Positions 12,500-27,312 of a stretch of DNA of 64,000 bases are shown here, piece after piece. The DNA lies in the NCBI GenBank assembly GCA_035048485.1, contig CM068592.1:36216001-36280000 (forward strand), written 5' to 3'. Positions within the stretch are counted from its first letter, which is position 1, and each line of letters opens with the position of its first letter. The position numbers and the translations under genes were made by a program. Below the pieces are notes generated by a model that worked only from the letters and a program-made list of their open reading frames with translations, did not search any database and was not told the DNA's origin. Source of the DNA: Pteria penguin. Lineage: Eukaryota > Mollusca > Bivalvia > Pterioida > Pteriidae.

Positions 12500-15400
12500 T
12501 AATATTCCTCACAGTATATGTTGGCGTGTATAAGATCCCTCGCAGGATATGTTGGCAGATATAAGATCCCTCACAGTATATGTTGGCATATATAAGATTC
12601 CTAACAGTATATATTGGCATATATAAGATTCCTCATAGTATATGTTGGCATGTATCAGATCCCTCACAGTATATGTTGGCATATAAAAGATTCCTCACAG
12701 TGTATGTTGGCATATATGAGATCCCTCACAGTATATTTTGGCATGTACAATATTCCTCACAGTATCTATTGGCATGTATCAGATTCCTCAAAGTATATGT
12801 TGGCGTGTATAAGATCCCTCACAGTATATGTTGGCTTGTATAAGGTCCGTTACAGTGTATGCTGGCGTGTATAGGATGCCTTAGATTATATGATGGCATG
12901 TATAACATCCCTCACAGTATATGTTGGCGTGTATAAGATCCCTTACAGTGTATGTTGGCATGTATAAGATCCTTCACAGCATACATTGGCGTGCATAAGA
13001 TCCCCCACAGTAAATGTTGGCGTGTATGAGATTCCTCACAGTATATGTTCGCCCGTATAAGATCCCTCACAGTATATGTTGGCATGTATAAGGTCCATCC
13101 CAGTATATGTTGGCGTGTATAAGATCCCGCACAGTATGCGTTGGCTTGTATAAGATTCCGCACAGTATATATTGGCCTGTATAAGATTCCTCACACACTA
13201 TGTTAGCGTATATAAGATTCCTCAAAGTATATGTTGGCATATTTAAGATTCCTCACATTATATGTTGGCATTTCTAACATTCCTCACATTATATGTTGGC
13301 ATATATAAGATTCCTTACAGTATATGTTGGCATATATAAGATTTCTCAGAGTATATGTTGCCATATGTAAGATTCCTCACGGTGTATGTTGGCAAGCGTA
13401 AGGTTCCTCAGTGTATTTGTTGGCATATATAAGATTCCTCACTTTATATGTAGCCGTGTATAAGACTCCTCACAGTAAATGTTGGCATATATAAGATTCC
13501 TCACAATATATGTTGGCATTTATAAGATTCTTCACAGTAGATGTTGGCATATATAAGATTCCTCACAGTATATGTTGGCGTGTATAAGATCCCTCGCAGG
13601 ATATGTTGGCAGATATAAGATCCCTCATAGTATATGTTGGCATATATAAGATTCCTAACAGTATATATTGGCATATATAAGATTCCTCATAGTATATGTT
13701 GGCATGTATCAGATCCCTCACAGTATATGTTGGCATATAAAAGATTCCTCACAGTGTATGTTGGCATATATGAGATCCCTCACAGTATATTTTGGCATGT
13801 ACAATATTCCTCACAGTATCTATTGGCATGTATCAGATTTCTCAAAGTTTATGTTGGCGTGTATAAGATCCTTTACAGTGTATGTTGGCATGTATAAGAT
13901 CCTTCACAGCATACATTGGCGTGCATAAGATCCCTCACAGTAACTGTTGGCGTGTATGAGATCCCTCACAGTACTTGTTGGCATGTATAAGATCCCTCAC
14001 AGTATATTTTGGCTTGTATAAGGTCTCTCACAATATATCTTGGCTTGTATAAGATCTCTCACAGTATACGTTGGCATGTATAAGATTTCTCACAGTATAT
14101 GTTGGCATATATATGATTCCACACAGTATATGTTGGCATGTATAAGATTCCTTTCAGTATATGTTGGCAAGTGCAAGATTCCTCACAGTATAAGTTGGCA
14201 TATATAAGATTCCTCACAGTATATGTTGGCGTATATAAGATTATTCACAGTATATCTTGGCATGTATAAGATACTTCACAGTATATGTTGGCATATATAA
14301 GATTCCTCACAGTATATGTTGGCGTGTATAAGATCCCTCGCAGGATATGTTGGCAGATATAAGATCCCTCACAGTATATGTTGGCATATATAAGATTCCT
14401 AACAGTATATATTGGCATATATAAGATTCCTCATAGTATATGTTGGCATGTATCAGATCCCTCACAGTATATGTTGGCATATAAAAGATTCCTCACAGTG
14501 TATGTTGGCATATATGAGATCCCTCACAGTATATTTTGGCATGTACAATATTCCTCACAGTATCTATTGGCATGTATCAGATTCCTCAAAGTATATGTTG
14601 GCGTGTATAAGATCCCTCACAGTATATGTTGGCTTGTATAAGGTCCGTTACAGTGTATGCTGGCGTGTATAGGATGCCTTAGATTATATGATGGCATGTA
14701 TAACATCCCTCACAGTATATGTTGGCGTGTATAAGATCCCTTACAGTGTATGTTGGCATGTATAAGATCCTTCACAGCATACATTGGCGTGCATAAGATC
14801 CCCCACAGTAAATGTTGGCGTGTATGAGATTCCTCACAGTATATGTTCGCCTGTATAAGATCCCTCACAGTATATGTTGGCATGTATAAGGTCCATCCAG
14901 TATATGTTGGCGTGTATAAGATCCCGCACAGTATGCGTTGGCTTGTATAAGATTCCGCACAGTATATATTGGCCTGTATAAGATTCCTCACACACTATGT
15001 TAGCGTATATAAGATTCCTCAAAGTATATGTTGGCATATTTAAGATTCCTCACATTATATGTTGGCATTTCTAACATTCCTCACATTATATGTTGGCATA
15101 TATAAGATTCCTTACAGTATATGTTGGCATATATAAGATTTCTCAGAGTATATGTTGCCATATGTAAGATTCCTCACGGTGTATGTTGGCAAGCGTAAGG
15201 TTCCTCACTGTATTTGTTGGCATATATAAGATTCCTCACTTTATATGTAGCCGTGTATAAGACTCCTCACAGTAAATGTTGGCATATATAAGATTCCTCA
15301 CAATATATGTTGGCATTTATAAGATTCTTCACAGTAGATGTTGGCATATATAAGATTCCTCACAGTATATGTTGGCGTGTATAAGATCCCTCGCAGGATA

Positions 15401-16095
15401 TGTTGGCAGATATAAGATCCCTCATAGTATATGTTGGCATATATAAGATTCCTAACAGTATATATTGGCATATATAAGATTCCTCATAGTATATGTTGGC
15501 ATGTATCAGATCCCTCACAGTATATGTTGGCATATAAAAGATTCCTCACAGTGTATGTTGGCATATATGAGATCCCTCACAGTATATTTTGGCATGTACA
15601 ATATTCCTCACAGTATCTATTGGCATGTATCAGATTCCTCAAAGTTTATGTTGGCGTGTATAAGATCCTTTACAGTGTATGTTGGCATGTATAAGATCCT
15701 TCACAGCATACATTGGCGTGCATAAGATCCCTCACAGTAAATGTTGGAGTGTATGAGATCCCTCACAGTACTTGTTGGCATGTATAAGATCCCTCACAGT
15801 ATATTTTGGCGTGTATAAGGTCTCTCACAATATATCTTGGCTTGTATAAGATCTCTCACAGTATACGTTGGCATGTATAAGATTTCTCACAGTATATGTT
15901 GGCATATATATGATTCCACACAGTATATTTTGGCATGTATAAGATTCCTTTCAGTATATGTTGGCAAGTGCAAGATTCCTCACAGTATAAGTTGGCATAT
16001 ATAAGATTCCTCACAGTATATGTTGGCGTATATAAGATTATTCACAGTATATCTTGGCATGTATAAGATACTTCACAGTATATGTTGGCATATAT
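12500..16095 (+). repeat. Higher-order tandem duplication, about 1.80 kb, two copies
   Basis: Blocks starting near 12510 and 14308 share the same series of variant units at an offset of 1797-1798 bp. Each copy contains two internal related sub-blocks about 1054 bp apart (12580 and 13634; 14378 and 15431). This indicates at least two rounds of duplication. Edges are approximate because neighbouring units are similar. Confidence 0.8.
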
Positions 16096-19000
16096 AAGAT
16101 TCCTCACAGTATATTTTGGCATGTATAAGATCCCTCATAGTATATATTGGCATGTATAAGATTCCTCACAGTATATGTTGGCATATATAAGATTCCTCAG
16201 AGTATATATTGATATATGTAAGATTCCTCATAGTATATGTTGGCGGGTAGAAGATTCTTCACAGTATATGTTGGCATGTATAAGATCCTTCACAGTATAT
16301 GTTGGCGTGTATAAGATTCCTCACAGTGTATGTTGTCATATATAAGATTGCTTACAGTATATGTTGGCATATATATGATTTCTCACAGTATATGTTGGCA
16401 TATGTAAGATTCCTCACAGTATATATTGGCAAGTGAAAGATTCCTCACAGTATTTGTTGGCATATATAAGATCCCTCCCAGTATAAGGTCCCTTACAGTG
16501 TATGCTGGCGTGTATAGAATCCCTCACAGTATATGTTGGCATGTTTAAGATTCCTCAGAGTATATATTGGTATATGTAATATTCCTCACAGTATATGTTT
16601 GCGTGTATAAGATTCCTCACAGTGTATGTTATCATATATAAGATTCCTTACAGTATATGTTGGCATATTTAAGATCCCTCACAGTATATGATGGCATGTA
16701 TTAGATCCCTCGCAGGATATTTTGGCATATATAAGATCCCTCACAGTATATGTTGGCATGTATAAGATCCCTCACAGTATATGTTGGCATATATCAGATC
16801 CCTCACAGTATATGTTGGCATATATAAGAATCCTTACAGTATATGTTGGCATATATAAGATTCCTCACAGTATATTTTGGCATGTATAAGATTCCTCACA
16901 GTATATGTTGGCATATATGAGATCCCTCCCAGTATATGTTGACTTGTTTAAGGTCCCTTACGGTGTATGCTGGCGTGTATAGGATCACTCAGAGTATAGG
17001 ATTGCATGTATAAGATCCCTTACCGTATATGTTGGTATGTATGAGATCCCTCAGAGTATATGTTGCCTCCTGTAAGATTCCTTACAGGGTATGTTAGCTT
17101 CTGTAAGATCTTTCGCAGTGTATGTTGGCATGTTTAAGATTCCTCACAGTATATGTTGGCATATATAAGATTCCTCACAGTATATGTTGGCGTGTATAAG
17201 ATCCCTCAGAGTATATGTTGGCATATATCAGATCCCTCACAGTGTATGTTGGAGTGTATATGATCTTTTACAATATATTTTGGCATGTATAAGATCCCTC
17301 CCACTATAAGTTGGATTGTATAAGATCCCTCAGAGTATATGTTAGCGTGTATCAAATCCGTCACAGTAAATGTTGGCTTGTATAAGATTCATCATTATAT
17401 ATGTTGGCATGTACAAGATCTCACATAGTATATGTTGGCTTGTATAAGATTCCTCACAATATATGTTGGCATTTATAAGATTCTTCACAGTAGATGTTGG
17501 CATATATAAGATTCCTCACAGTATATGTTGGCGTGTATAAGATCCCTCGCAGGATATGTTGGCAGATATAAGATCCCTCATAGTATATGTTGGCATATAT
17601 AAGATTCCTAACAGTATATATTGGCATATATAAGATTCCTCATAGTATATGTTGGCATGTATCAGATCCCTCACAGTATATGTTGGCATATAAAAGATTC
17701 CTCACAGTGTATGTTGGCATATATGAGATCCCTCACAGTATATTTTGGCATGTACAATATTCCTCACAGTATCTATTGGCATGTATCAGATTCCTCAAAG
17801 TTTATGTTGGCGTGTATAAGATCCTTTACAGTGTATGTTGGCATGTATAAGATCCTTCACAGCATACATTGGCGTGCATAAGATCCCTCACAGTAAATGT
17901 TGGAGTGTATGAGATCCCTCACAGTACTTGTTGGCATGTATAAGATCCCTCACAGTATATTTTGGCGTGTATAAGGTCTCTCACAATATATCTTGGCTTG
18001 TATAAGATCTCTCACAGTATACGTTGGCATGTATAAGATTTCTCACAGTATATGTTGGCATATATATGATTCCACACAGTATATTTTGGCATGTATAAGA
18101 TTCCTTTCAGTATATGTTGGCAAGTGCAAGATTCCTCACAGTATAAGTTGGCATATATAAGATTCCTCACAGTATATGTTGGCGTATATAAGATTATTCA
18201 CAGTATATCTTGGCATGTATAAGATACTTCACAGTATATGTTGGCATATATAAGATTCCTCACAGTATATTTTGGCATGTATAAGATCCCTCATAGTATA
18301 TATTGGCATGTATAAGATTCCTCACAGTATATGTTGGCATATATAAGATTCCTCAGAGTATATATTGATATATGTAAGATTCCTCATAGTATATGTTGGC
18401 GGGTAGAAGATTCTTCACAGTATATGTTGGCATGTATAAGATCCTTCACAGTATATGTTGGCGTGTATAAGATTCCTCACAGTGTATGTTGTCATATATA
18501 AGATTGCTTACAGTATATGTTGGCATATATATGATTTCTCACAGTATATGTTGGCATATGTAAGATTCCTCACAGTATATATTGGCAAGTGAAAGATTCC
18601 TCACAGTATTTGTTGGCATATATAAGATCCCTCCCAGTATAAGGTCCCTTACAGTGTATGCTGGCGTGTATAGAATCCCTCACAGTATATGTTGGCATGT
18701 TTAAGATTCCTCAGAGTATATATTGGTATATGTAATATTCCTCACAGTATATGTTTGCGTGTATAAGATTCCTCACAGTGTATGTTATCATATATAAGAT
18801 TCCTTACAGTATATGTTGGCATATTTAAGATCCCTCACAGTATATGATGGCATGTATTAGATCCCTCGCAGGATATTTTGGCATATATAAGATCCCTCAC
18901 AGTATATGTTGGCATGTATAATATCCCTCACAGTATATGTTGGCATATATCAGATCCCTCACAGTATATGTTGGCATATATAAGAATCCTTACAGTATAT

Positions 19001-19610
19001 GTTGGCATATATAAGATTCCTCACAGTATATTTTGGCATGTATAAGATTCCTCACAGTATATGTTGGCATATATGAGATCCCTCCCAGTATATGTTGACT
19101 TGTTTAAGGTCCCTTACGGTGTATGCTGGCGTGTATAGGATCACTCAGAGTATAGGATTGCATGTATAAGATCCCTTACCGTATATGTTGGTATGTATAA
19201 GATCCCTCAGAGTATATGTTGCCTCCTGTAAGATTCCTTACAGGGTATGTTAGCTTCTGTAAGATCTTTCGCAGTGTATGTTGGCATGTTTAAGATTCCT
19301 CACAGTATATGTTGGCATATATAAGATTCCTCACAGTATATGTTGGCGTGTATAAGATCCCTCAGAGTATATGTTGGCATATATCAGATCCCTCACAGTG
19401 TATGTTGGAGTGTATATGATCTTTTACAATATATTTTGGCATGTATAAGATCCCTCCCACTATAAGTTGGATTGTATAAGATCCCTCAGAGTATATGTTA
19501 GCGTGTATCAAATCCGTCACAGTAAATGTTGGCTTGTATAAGATTCATCATTATATATGTTGGCATGTACAAGATCTCACATAGTATATGTTGGCTTGTA
19601 TAAGATTCCT
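15299..19610 (+). repeat. Higher-order tandem duplication, 2156 bp, two nearly identical copies
   Basis: The segment from about 15299 to 17454 is repeated at 17455-19610 with an offset of exactly 2156 bp over all the landmarks I compared. These include the truncated unit 'ctcccagtataaggtccc', the 'attgatatatg' unit and the 'tatgttgcctcctg' unit. Very few substitutions are visible, so this is the most recent large duplication in the array. After 19610 the copies diverge ('gttcgtgcag' appears instead of 'gttggcattt'). Confidence 0.9.
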
Positions 19611-20159
19611 CACAGTATATGTTCGTGCAGATAAGACCCTTCACAGTATATGTTGGCATATTTAAGATTCCTCATAGTATATTTTGGCGTGTATAAGATC
19701 CCTCGCAGGATATTTTGGCATATATAAGATCCCTCATAGTATATGTTGGCATGTATAAGATCCCTCACAGTATATGTTGGCATATATTAGATCCCTCACA
19801 GTATATGTTGGCATATATAAGATTCCTCACAGTGTATGTTGGCATATATGAGATCCCTCACATTATATTTTGGCATGTATAATATTCCTCACAGTATCTG
19901 TTGGCATGTATAAGATTCCTCAAAGTATATGTTGGCGTGTATAAGATTCCTCACAGTATATGTTGGCATGTATAAGATCCCTCACAGTATATGTTGGCTT
20001 GTATAAGATCCCTTACAGTATATCTTGGCATATATAAGATTTCTCACAGTATATGTTGGCTTGTATAAGGTCCGTTACAGTGTATGCTGGCGTGTATAGG
20101 ATGCCTCAGAGTATATGTTGGCATGTATCAGATCCCTCACAGTATATGTTGGCATATAA

Positions 20160-21755
20160 AAGATTCCTCACAGTGTATGTTGGCATATATGAGATCCCTC
20201 ACAGTAGATGTTGGCGTGTATAAGTTCCCTCGTAGTATATGTTGGCTTGTATAAGATCCCTCACAGTATATGTTGGAGTGTATAAAATCTCTCACAGTAT
20301 GCGTTGGCTTGTATAAGATTCCGCACAGTATATTGGCCTGTATAAAATTCCTCACAGTATCTATTGGCATGTATAAGATTCCTTAAAGTATATGTTGGCG
20401 TGTATAACATTCCTCACAGCATAGGTTGGCATGTATAAAATCCCGCACAGTATATGTTGGCTTCTATAAGATCCCTTACAGTATATCTTGGCATATATAA
20501 GATTCCTCACAGTATATGTTGGCTTGTATAAAGTCCGTTACAGTGTATGTTGGCTTTTATAAGATCCGTTACAGTGTATATTGGCATGTATAAGACCCTT
20601 CACAGCGTACATTGGCGTGTATAAGATCCCTCACAGGAAATGTTGGCGTGTATGAGATCCCTCATAGTATTTGTTGGCATGTATAATATCCTTCACAGTA
20701 TATTTTGGTATGTATAAGATCCCTTGCAGTATATGTTAGCTTGTATAAGATCCCTCACAGTATATGTTGGCATGTTTAAGATTCCTCACAGTGTATGTTG
20801 ACATATATGAGATCCCTCACAGTAGATGTTGGCGTGTATAAGTTCCCTCGTAGTATATGTTGGCTTGTATAAGATCCCTCACAGTATATGTTGGAGTGTA
20901 TAAAATCTCTCACAGTATGCGTTGGCTTGTATAAGATTCCGCACAGTATATTGGCCTGTATAAAATTCCTCACAGACTATGTTAGCGTATATAAGATTCC
21001 TCACAGTGTATGTTGGCATATTTAAGATTCCTCACATTATATGTTGGAGTGTATAAAATCTCTCACAGTATGCGTTGGCTTGTATAAGATTCCGCACAGT
21101 ATATTGGCCTGTATAAAATTCCTCACAGTATCTATTGGCATGTATAAGATTCCTTAAAGTATATGTTGGCGTGTATAACATTCCTCACAGCATATGTTGG
21201 CGTATATAAGATTATTCACAGTATATCTTGGCATGTATAAGATACTTCACAGTATATGTTGGCATATATAAGATTCCTCACAGTATATTTTGGCATGTAT
21301 AAGATCCCTCATAGTATATATTGGCATGTATAAGATTCCTCACAGTATATGTTGGCATATATAAGATTCCTCAGAGTATATATTGATATATGTAAGATTC
21401 CTCATAGTATATGTTGGCGGGTAGAAGATTCTTCACAGTATATGTTGGCATGTATAAGATCCTTCACAGTATATGTTGGCGTGTATAAGATTCCTCACAG
21501 TGTATGTTGTCATATATAAGATTGCTTACAGTATATGTTGGCATATATATGATTTCTCACAGTATATGTTGGCATATGTAAGATTCCTCACAGTATATAT
21601 TGGCAAGTGAAAGATTCCTCACAGTATTTGTTGGCATATATAAGATCCCTCCCAGTATAAGGTCCCTTACAGTGTATGCTGGCGTGTATAGAATCCCTCA
21701 CAGTATATGTTGGCATGTTTAAGATTCCTCAGAGTATATATTGGTATATGTAATA
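20160..21755 (+). repeat. Mosaic of shorter duplications (about 639 bp and a copied 560-bp block)
   Basis: A block at about 20160-20420 recurs at 20799-21060 (offset 639 bp), and part of it recurs again near 21045-21185. The following 21190-21755 repeats 18175-18740, including the 'gggtagaagattc' and truncated 'ctcccagtataaggtcccttac' units. This looks like patchwork copying within the array by unequal exchange or conversion. Confidence 0.75.
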
Positions 21756-23759
21756 TTCCTTTTAACATTTTTAACATTCCTCACAATATATGTTGGCATA
21801 TATAAGACTCCGTACAGTATATGTTGGCATATATAAGATTTCTCAGAGTATATGTTGGCATATGTAAGATTCCTCACGGTGTATGTTGGCAAGTGTAAGA
21901 TTCCTCACAGTATTTGTTGGCATATATGAAATTCCTCACAGTACATATTGGCATGTATAAGATTCCTCACAGTAAATGTTGCCATATATAAGATTCCAGA
22001 CAGTAAATGTTGGCATATATACGATTCCTCACAGTATATGTTGGCATGTATAAGATTCCTCATAGTATATGTTGGCATATATAAGATTCCTCATAGTATA
22101 TGTCGGCATGTATAAGATTCCTCACAGTATATGTTGGTATATATAACATTCCTCATAGTATATGTTGGCATGTAAAAGATTGCTAAAAGTATATATTGGT
22201 ATATATAAGATTCCTCATAGTATATGTTGGCATGTATAAGATTCCTCACAGTATATGTTGGCATATATAAGATTCCTCACAGTATATGTTGGCATGTATA
22301 AGCTCACAGTATATGTTGGCATATATAAAATTCCTCACAGTATATGTTGGAATTTATAAAATGCCTTACAGTATATGTTGGCATATATATGATTTCTCAC
22401 AGTATATGTTGTCAAGTGTGAAATTCCTCACAGCATTTGTTGGCATATATAAGATTCCTCACAGTATATGTTGGCATATATAAGATTCCTTACAGTATAT
22501 GTTGGCATATATAAGATCCCTCACAGTATATTTTGGCATGTATAAGATTCCTCACAGTATATGTTGGCATATATGAGATACCTCCCAGTATATGTTGACT
22601 TGTATAAGGTCCCTTACAGTGTATGCTGGCGTGTATAAGATCCCTCAGAGTATATGATTGCATGTATAAGATCCCTTACAGTATATGTTGGCATGTATAA
22701 GATCCCTCATAGTATATGTTAGCTTGTGTAAGATCCCGAACAGTATATGTTAGCGTATACAAGATCCCTCACAGTATATGTTGGCTTGTATAAGATCCCT
22801 CACAGTATATGTTGGTATGTATAAGATCCCTCAGAGTATATGTTGCCTTCTGTAAGATTCCTCACAGGGTATGTTAGCTTCTGTAAGATCTTTCGCATAT
22901 ATTTTCGGAAATATAAGATTCCTCATAGTATATGTTGGCATGTACAAAATTGCTAATAGTATATATTGGCATATGTAAGATTCCTCACAGTATATGTTGG
23001 CATATATCAGATTCCTCATAGTATATGTTGGCATATATCAGATTCCTCACAGTATATGTTGGCAAGTATAAGATTCCTCGCAGTATATACTGGCATATAT
23101 AAGATCCTTCACAGTATATGTTGTCATATATAAGATTCCCCACAGTATATAATGGCATGTATAAGATCCTTCACAGTATATGTTGGCGTGTATAAAATTC
23201 CTCACAGTTTATGTTGGCATATATAAAATCCCTCACAGGATATGTTGGCATGTATAAGATACCTCACAGTATATGTTGGCATGTATAAGATCTCTCACAG
23301 TATATCTTGGTGTGTATAAGATCCCTCACAGTATATGTTGGCATGTTTAAGATCCCTCACAGTACATGTTGGCATGTATAAGATCCCTCATAGTATATGT
23401 TAGCTTGTATAAGATCCCTAACATGATATGTTAGCGTATACAAGATCCCTCACAGTATATGTTGGCGTATATAAGGTCTCTCACAATATATGTTAGCGTA
23501 TACAAGATCCCTCACAGTATACGTTGGCATGTATAAGATTCCTCACAGCATATGTTGGCATATATAAGATTCCTCACAGTATATGTTGGCATGTATAAGA
23601 TTCCTTACAGTATATATTGTCAAGTGCAAGATTCCTCACAGTATATGTTGGCATATATAAGATTCCTCACAGTATATGTTGACATGTATAAGTTCATTCA
23701 CAGTATATAATGGTTGTATAAGATTCTTCACAGTATATGTTGGCATATATAAGATTCCT

Positions 23760-25750
23760 CATAGTATATGTTGGCATGTATAAGATCCCTGATAGTATAT
23801 ATTGGCATGTATATGATTCCTCACAGTATATGTTGGCATATATAAGATTCCTAAGAGTATATATCGGTATCTATAAGATTCCTCACAGTATACGTTGGCA
23901 TGTATAAGATCCCTCACAGTATATGTTGGCGTGTATAAAATTCCTCACAGTGTATGTTGGCATTCATGAGATTCCTTACAGTATATGTTGGCATATATAT
24001 GATTTCTCACATTATATGTTGGCATATGTAAGGTTCCTTACAGTATATGTTGGCAAGTGTAAGATTCCTCACAATATGTGTTGGTATATATAAGACTCCT
24101 CACAGTATATGTTGGCGTGTATAGAATTCCTCACAGTATATGTTGGCATATATAAGATTCCTGACAGTATATGTTGGCATATATAAAATTCCTCACAGTA
24201 TATGTTGGCATGTATAAGATTCCTCACAGTATATGTTGGTATATATAACATTCCTCATAGTATATGTTGGCATGTACAAGATTGCTAATAGTATATATTG
24301 GCATATATAAGATTCCTCATAGTATATGTTGGCATGTACAAGATTCCTCACAGTACATTTTGGGATATAAAAGATTCCTCATAGTATATGTTGGCATGTA
24401 CAAGATTCCTAATAGTATATATTCGCATATATAAGATTCCTCATAGTATATGTTGGCATGTACAAGATTGCTAATAGTATATATTCGCATATATAAGATT
24501 CCTCATAGTATATGTTGGCATGTATAAGATTCCTCACAATATATGTTGTCATATATAAGATTCCTCACAGTATATGTTGGCATGTATAAGCTCACAGGAT
24601 ATGTTGGCATATATAAGATTCCTCACAGTATGTGTTTGAATTTATAAAATACCCCACAGTATATGTTGGCATATGTAAGATTCCTCACAGTATATGTTGG
24701 CGTATATTAGATTCATCGCAGTGTATATTGGCATATATAAGATCCTTTACAGTATATGTTGGCATATATAAGATTTCTCATAGTATATATTGGCATGTAT
24801 AAGATCCCTGATAGCATATATTGGCATGTATATGATTCCTCACAGTACATGTTGGCATATATAAGATTCCTAAGAGTATATATTGGTATATATAAGATTC
24901 CTCACAGTATACGTTGGCATGTATAAGATCCCTCACAGTATATGTTGGCGTGTATAAAATTCCTCACAGTGTATGTTGGCATTCATAATATTCCTTACAG
25001 TATATGTTGGCATATATATGATTTCTCACAGTATATGTTGGCATATGTAAGGTTCCTTACAGTATATGTTGGCAAGTGTAAGATTCCTCACAATATGTGT
25101 TGGCATATATAAGATTCCTCACAGTATATGTTGGCGTGTATAGAATTCCTCACAGTATATGTTGGCATATATAAGATTCCTCACAGTATATGTTGGCATA
25201 TATAAGATTCCTCACAGTATATGTTGGCATGTATAAGATTCCTCACAGTATATGTTGGTATATATAAGATTCCTCATAGTATATGTTGGCATGTACAAGA
25301 TTGCTAATAGTACATATTGGCATATATAAGATTCCTCACAGTATATGTTGGCGTGTATAAGATCCCTCATAGTATATATTGACATGTATAAGATTCCTCA
25401 CAGTATATGTTGGCATATATAAGATTCCTAAGAGTATATATTGGTATATGTGCAAGATTCCTCATAGTATATGTTGGCGGGTAGAGGATTCTTCACAGTA
25501 TATGTTGGCATGTATAAGATCCCTCACAGTATATGTTGGCGTGTATAAGATTCCTCACAGTGTATGTTGGCATACATAAGATTCCTTACAGTATATGTTG
25601 GCATATATATGACTTCTCTTAGTATATGTTGACATATGTAAGTTTCCTCACAGTCTATGTTGGCAAGTGTAAGATTCCTCACAATATTTGTTGGCATATA
25701 TAAGATTCCTCACAGTATATGTTGGCGTGTATAAAATTCCTCACAGTATA
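23760..25750 (+). repeat. Higher-order tandem duplication, about 1.02 kb, two copies
   Basis: Variant units such as 'gatccctgatag', 'cctaagagtatatat' and the run with 'gcaagtgtaagattcctcacaatatgtg' occur in the same order around 23790-24240 and 24805-25260. Several substitutions separate the copies, so this duplication is older than the 2156-bp one. Confidence 0.75.
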
Positions 25751-27033
25751 TGTTGGCATATATAAGATTCCTCATAGTATATGTTGGCATATATAAGATT
25801 CCTCAGAGTATATGTTGTTATGTATAAGATCCCTCAAAGTATATGTTGGCTTCCGTAAGATTCCTCACAGTGGATGTTAGCCTCTATAAGATCCCTCACA
25901 GTGTATGTTGGAGTGTATAAGATGAATTAAAATATATTTTGGCATGTATAAGATCCCTCCCACTATATGTTGGATTGTATAAGATCCCTCACAGTATATG
26001 TTGGCATATATAAGATTCCTCACAGTATATGTTGGCATATATAAAATTCCTCACATTATATGTTGGCATATATAAGATTCCTCACAGCACATGTTGACTT
26101 GTATAAGGTCCCTAACAGTGTATGATGGCATGTATAGGATCCCTCAGAGTATATGATGGCATATATAAGATCCCTTAGAGTATATGTTGGCGTGTATCAA
26201 ATCCGTCCCAGTATGTGTTGGCTTGTATAAGATCCATCATTATATATGTTGGCATGTAAAAGATCTCACATAATATATGTTGGCTTGTATAAGGTTCCTC
26301 ACAGTATATGTTCGTGCAGATAAGACCCTTCACAGTATATGTTATATATGTTATATATAAAATGCCTCACAGTATAAGTTGGCATATATAAGATTCCTCA
26401 CAGTATATGTTGGCATATATAAGATTCCTCACAATGTATGTTGGCATGTATGAGTTCGCTTACAGTATATGTTGGCATGTATAGGATCCCTCACAGTGTA
26501 TGTTGGCTTCTATAAGATTCTTCACAGTATATAATGGCATGTATAAGATCGTTCACAGTATATGTTGGCGTGTATAAGATTTCTCACAATATATGTTGGC
26601 ATATATAAGATCCCTCACAGTATATATTGGCTTGTATAAGGTCTCTTACAGTGTATGCTGGCGTTTATAGGATCCCTCAGAGTATATGATGGCATGTATA
26701 AGATCCCTCACAGTATATGTAGGCGTGTATAAGATTCCTCACAGTATATGTTGGCATATATAAGATTCCTCACAGTATAAGTTGGCATGTATAAGATCCC
26801 TCACAGTATGTTTTGGCATGTATAAGATCCCTCACAGTACATGTTGGCATGGATAAGATCTCTCACAGTATATGTTAGCTTTTATAAGATCCCTAACAGT
26901 ATATGTTAGCATGTATAAGATCCCTCACAGTATATGGTAGCATGTATAAGATCCCTAACAGTATATGTTGTCATGTATAAGATCCCTCACAGTATATGTT
27001 GGCGTATATAAGGTCTCTCACAATATATGTTGG

Positions 27034-27312
27034 AAGCCGGTGTGGCCTAGTGGTATCGCTTCGGACTCCTGATCGGGAGGCCGGGGTTCGAGTCCCGCTC
27101 TGGTCATGCCGGTGTTCTGTCTTTGGAATGAGACAGTAAAAACCGAGGCCCCGTGTCGTGGTATGCATGGCACGTTAAAGATCCCTCACTGCTTCGGGTG
27201 GGTCCGTTGCAAAGGTCAAAATTTGCATGCCCCGCAAAAGGTAGATGCCGTCACCATATACGTGAAATATTCGTGGTGTGACGTTAAAACAAAAATCAAA
27301 ATAAAAATAAAA
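27034..27312 (+). repeat. SINE family A, full length, inserted in the satellite
   Basis: The tRNA-like head at 27036-27106 has A-box GTGTGGCCTAGTGG and B-box GGTTCGAGTCC, with a stem GGACT/GGGAG region in between. The body includes AAAGATCCCTCACTGCTTCG (27177-27196), and the tail is A-rich with AAAATAAAA. The target-site duplication is ACAATATATGTTGG at 27020-27033 and 27312-27325, taken from a satellite unit. This is the best-preserved copy in the window. An apparent ORF crossing it is not coding. Confidence 0.95.

Noticed and set aside
7325..26700. Many open frames of 60-96 codons in the satellite on both strands, with repeating YVG-YKIPHSICWHV-like peptides
   Set aside because: They arise because the 31-bp unit is read in all three phases and occasional substitutions remove the TAA or TGA met every 93 bp. 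They follow the DNA repeat, not any protein-level constraint.
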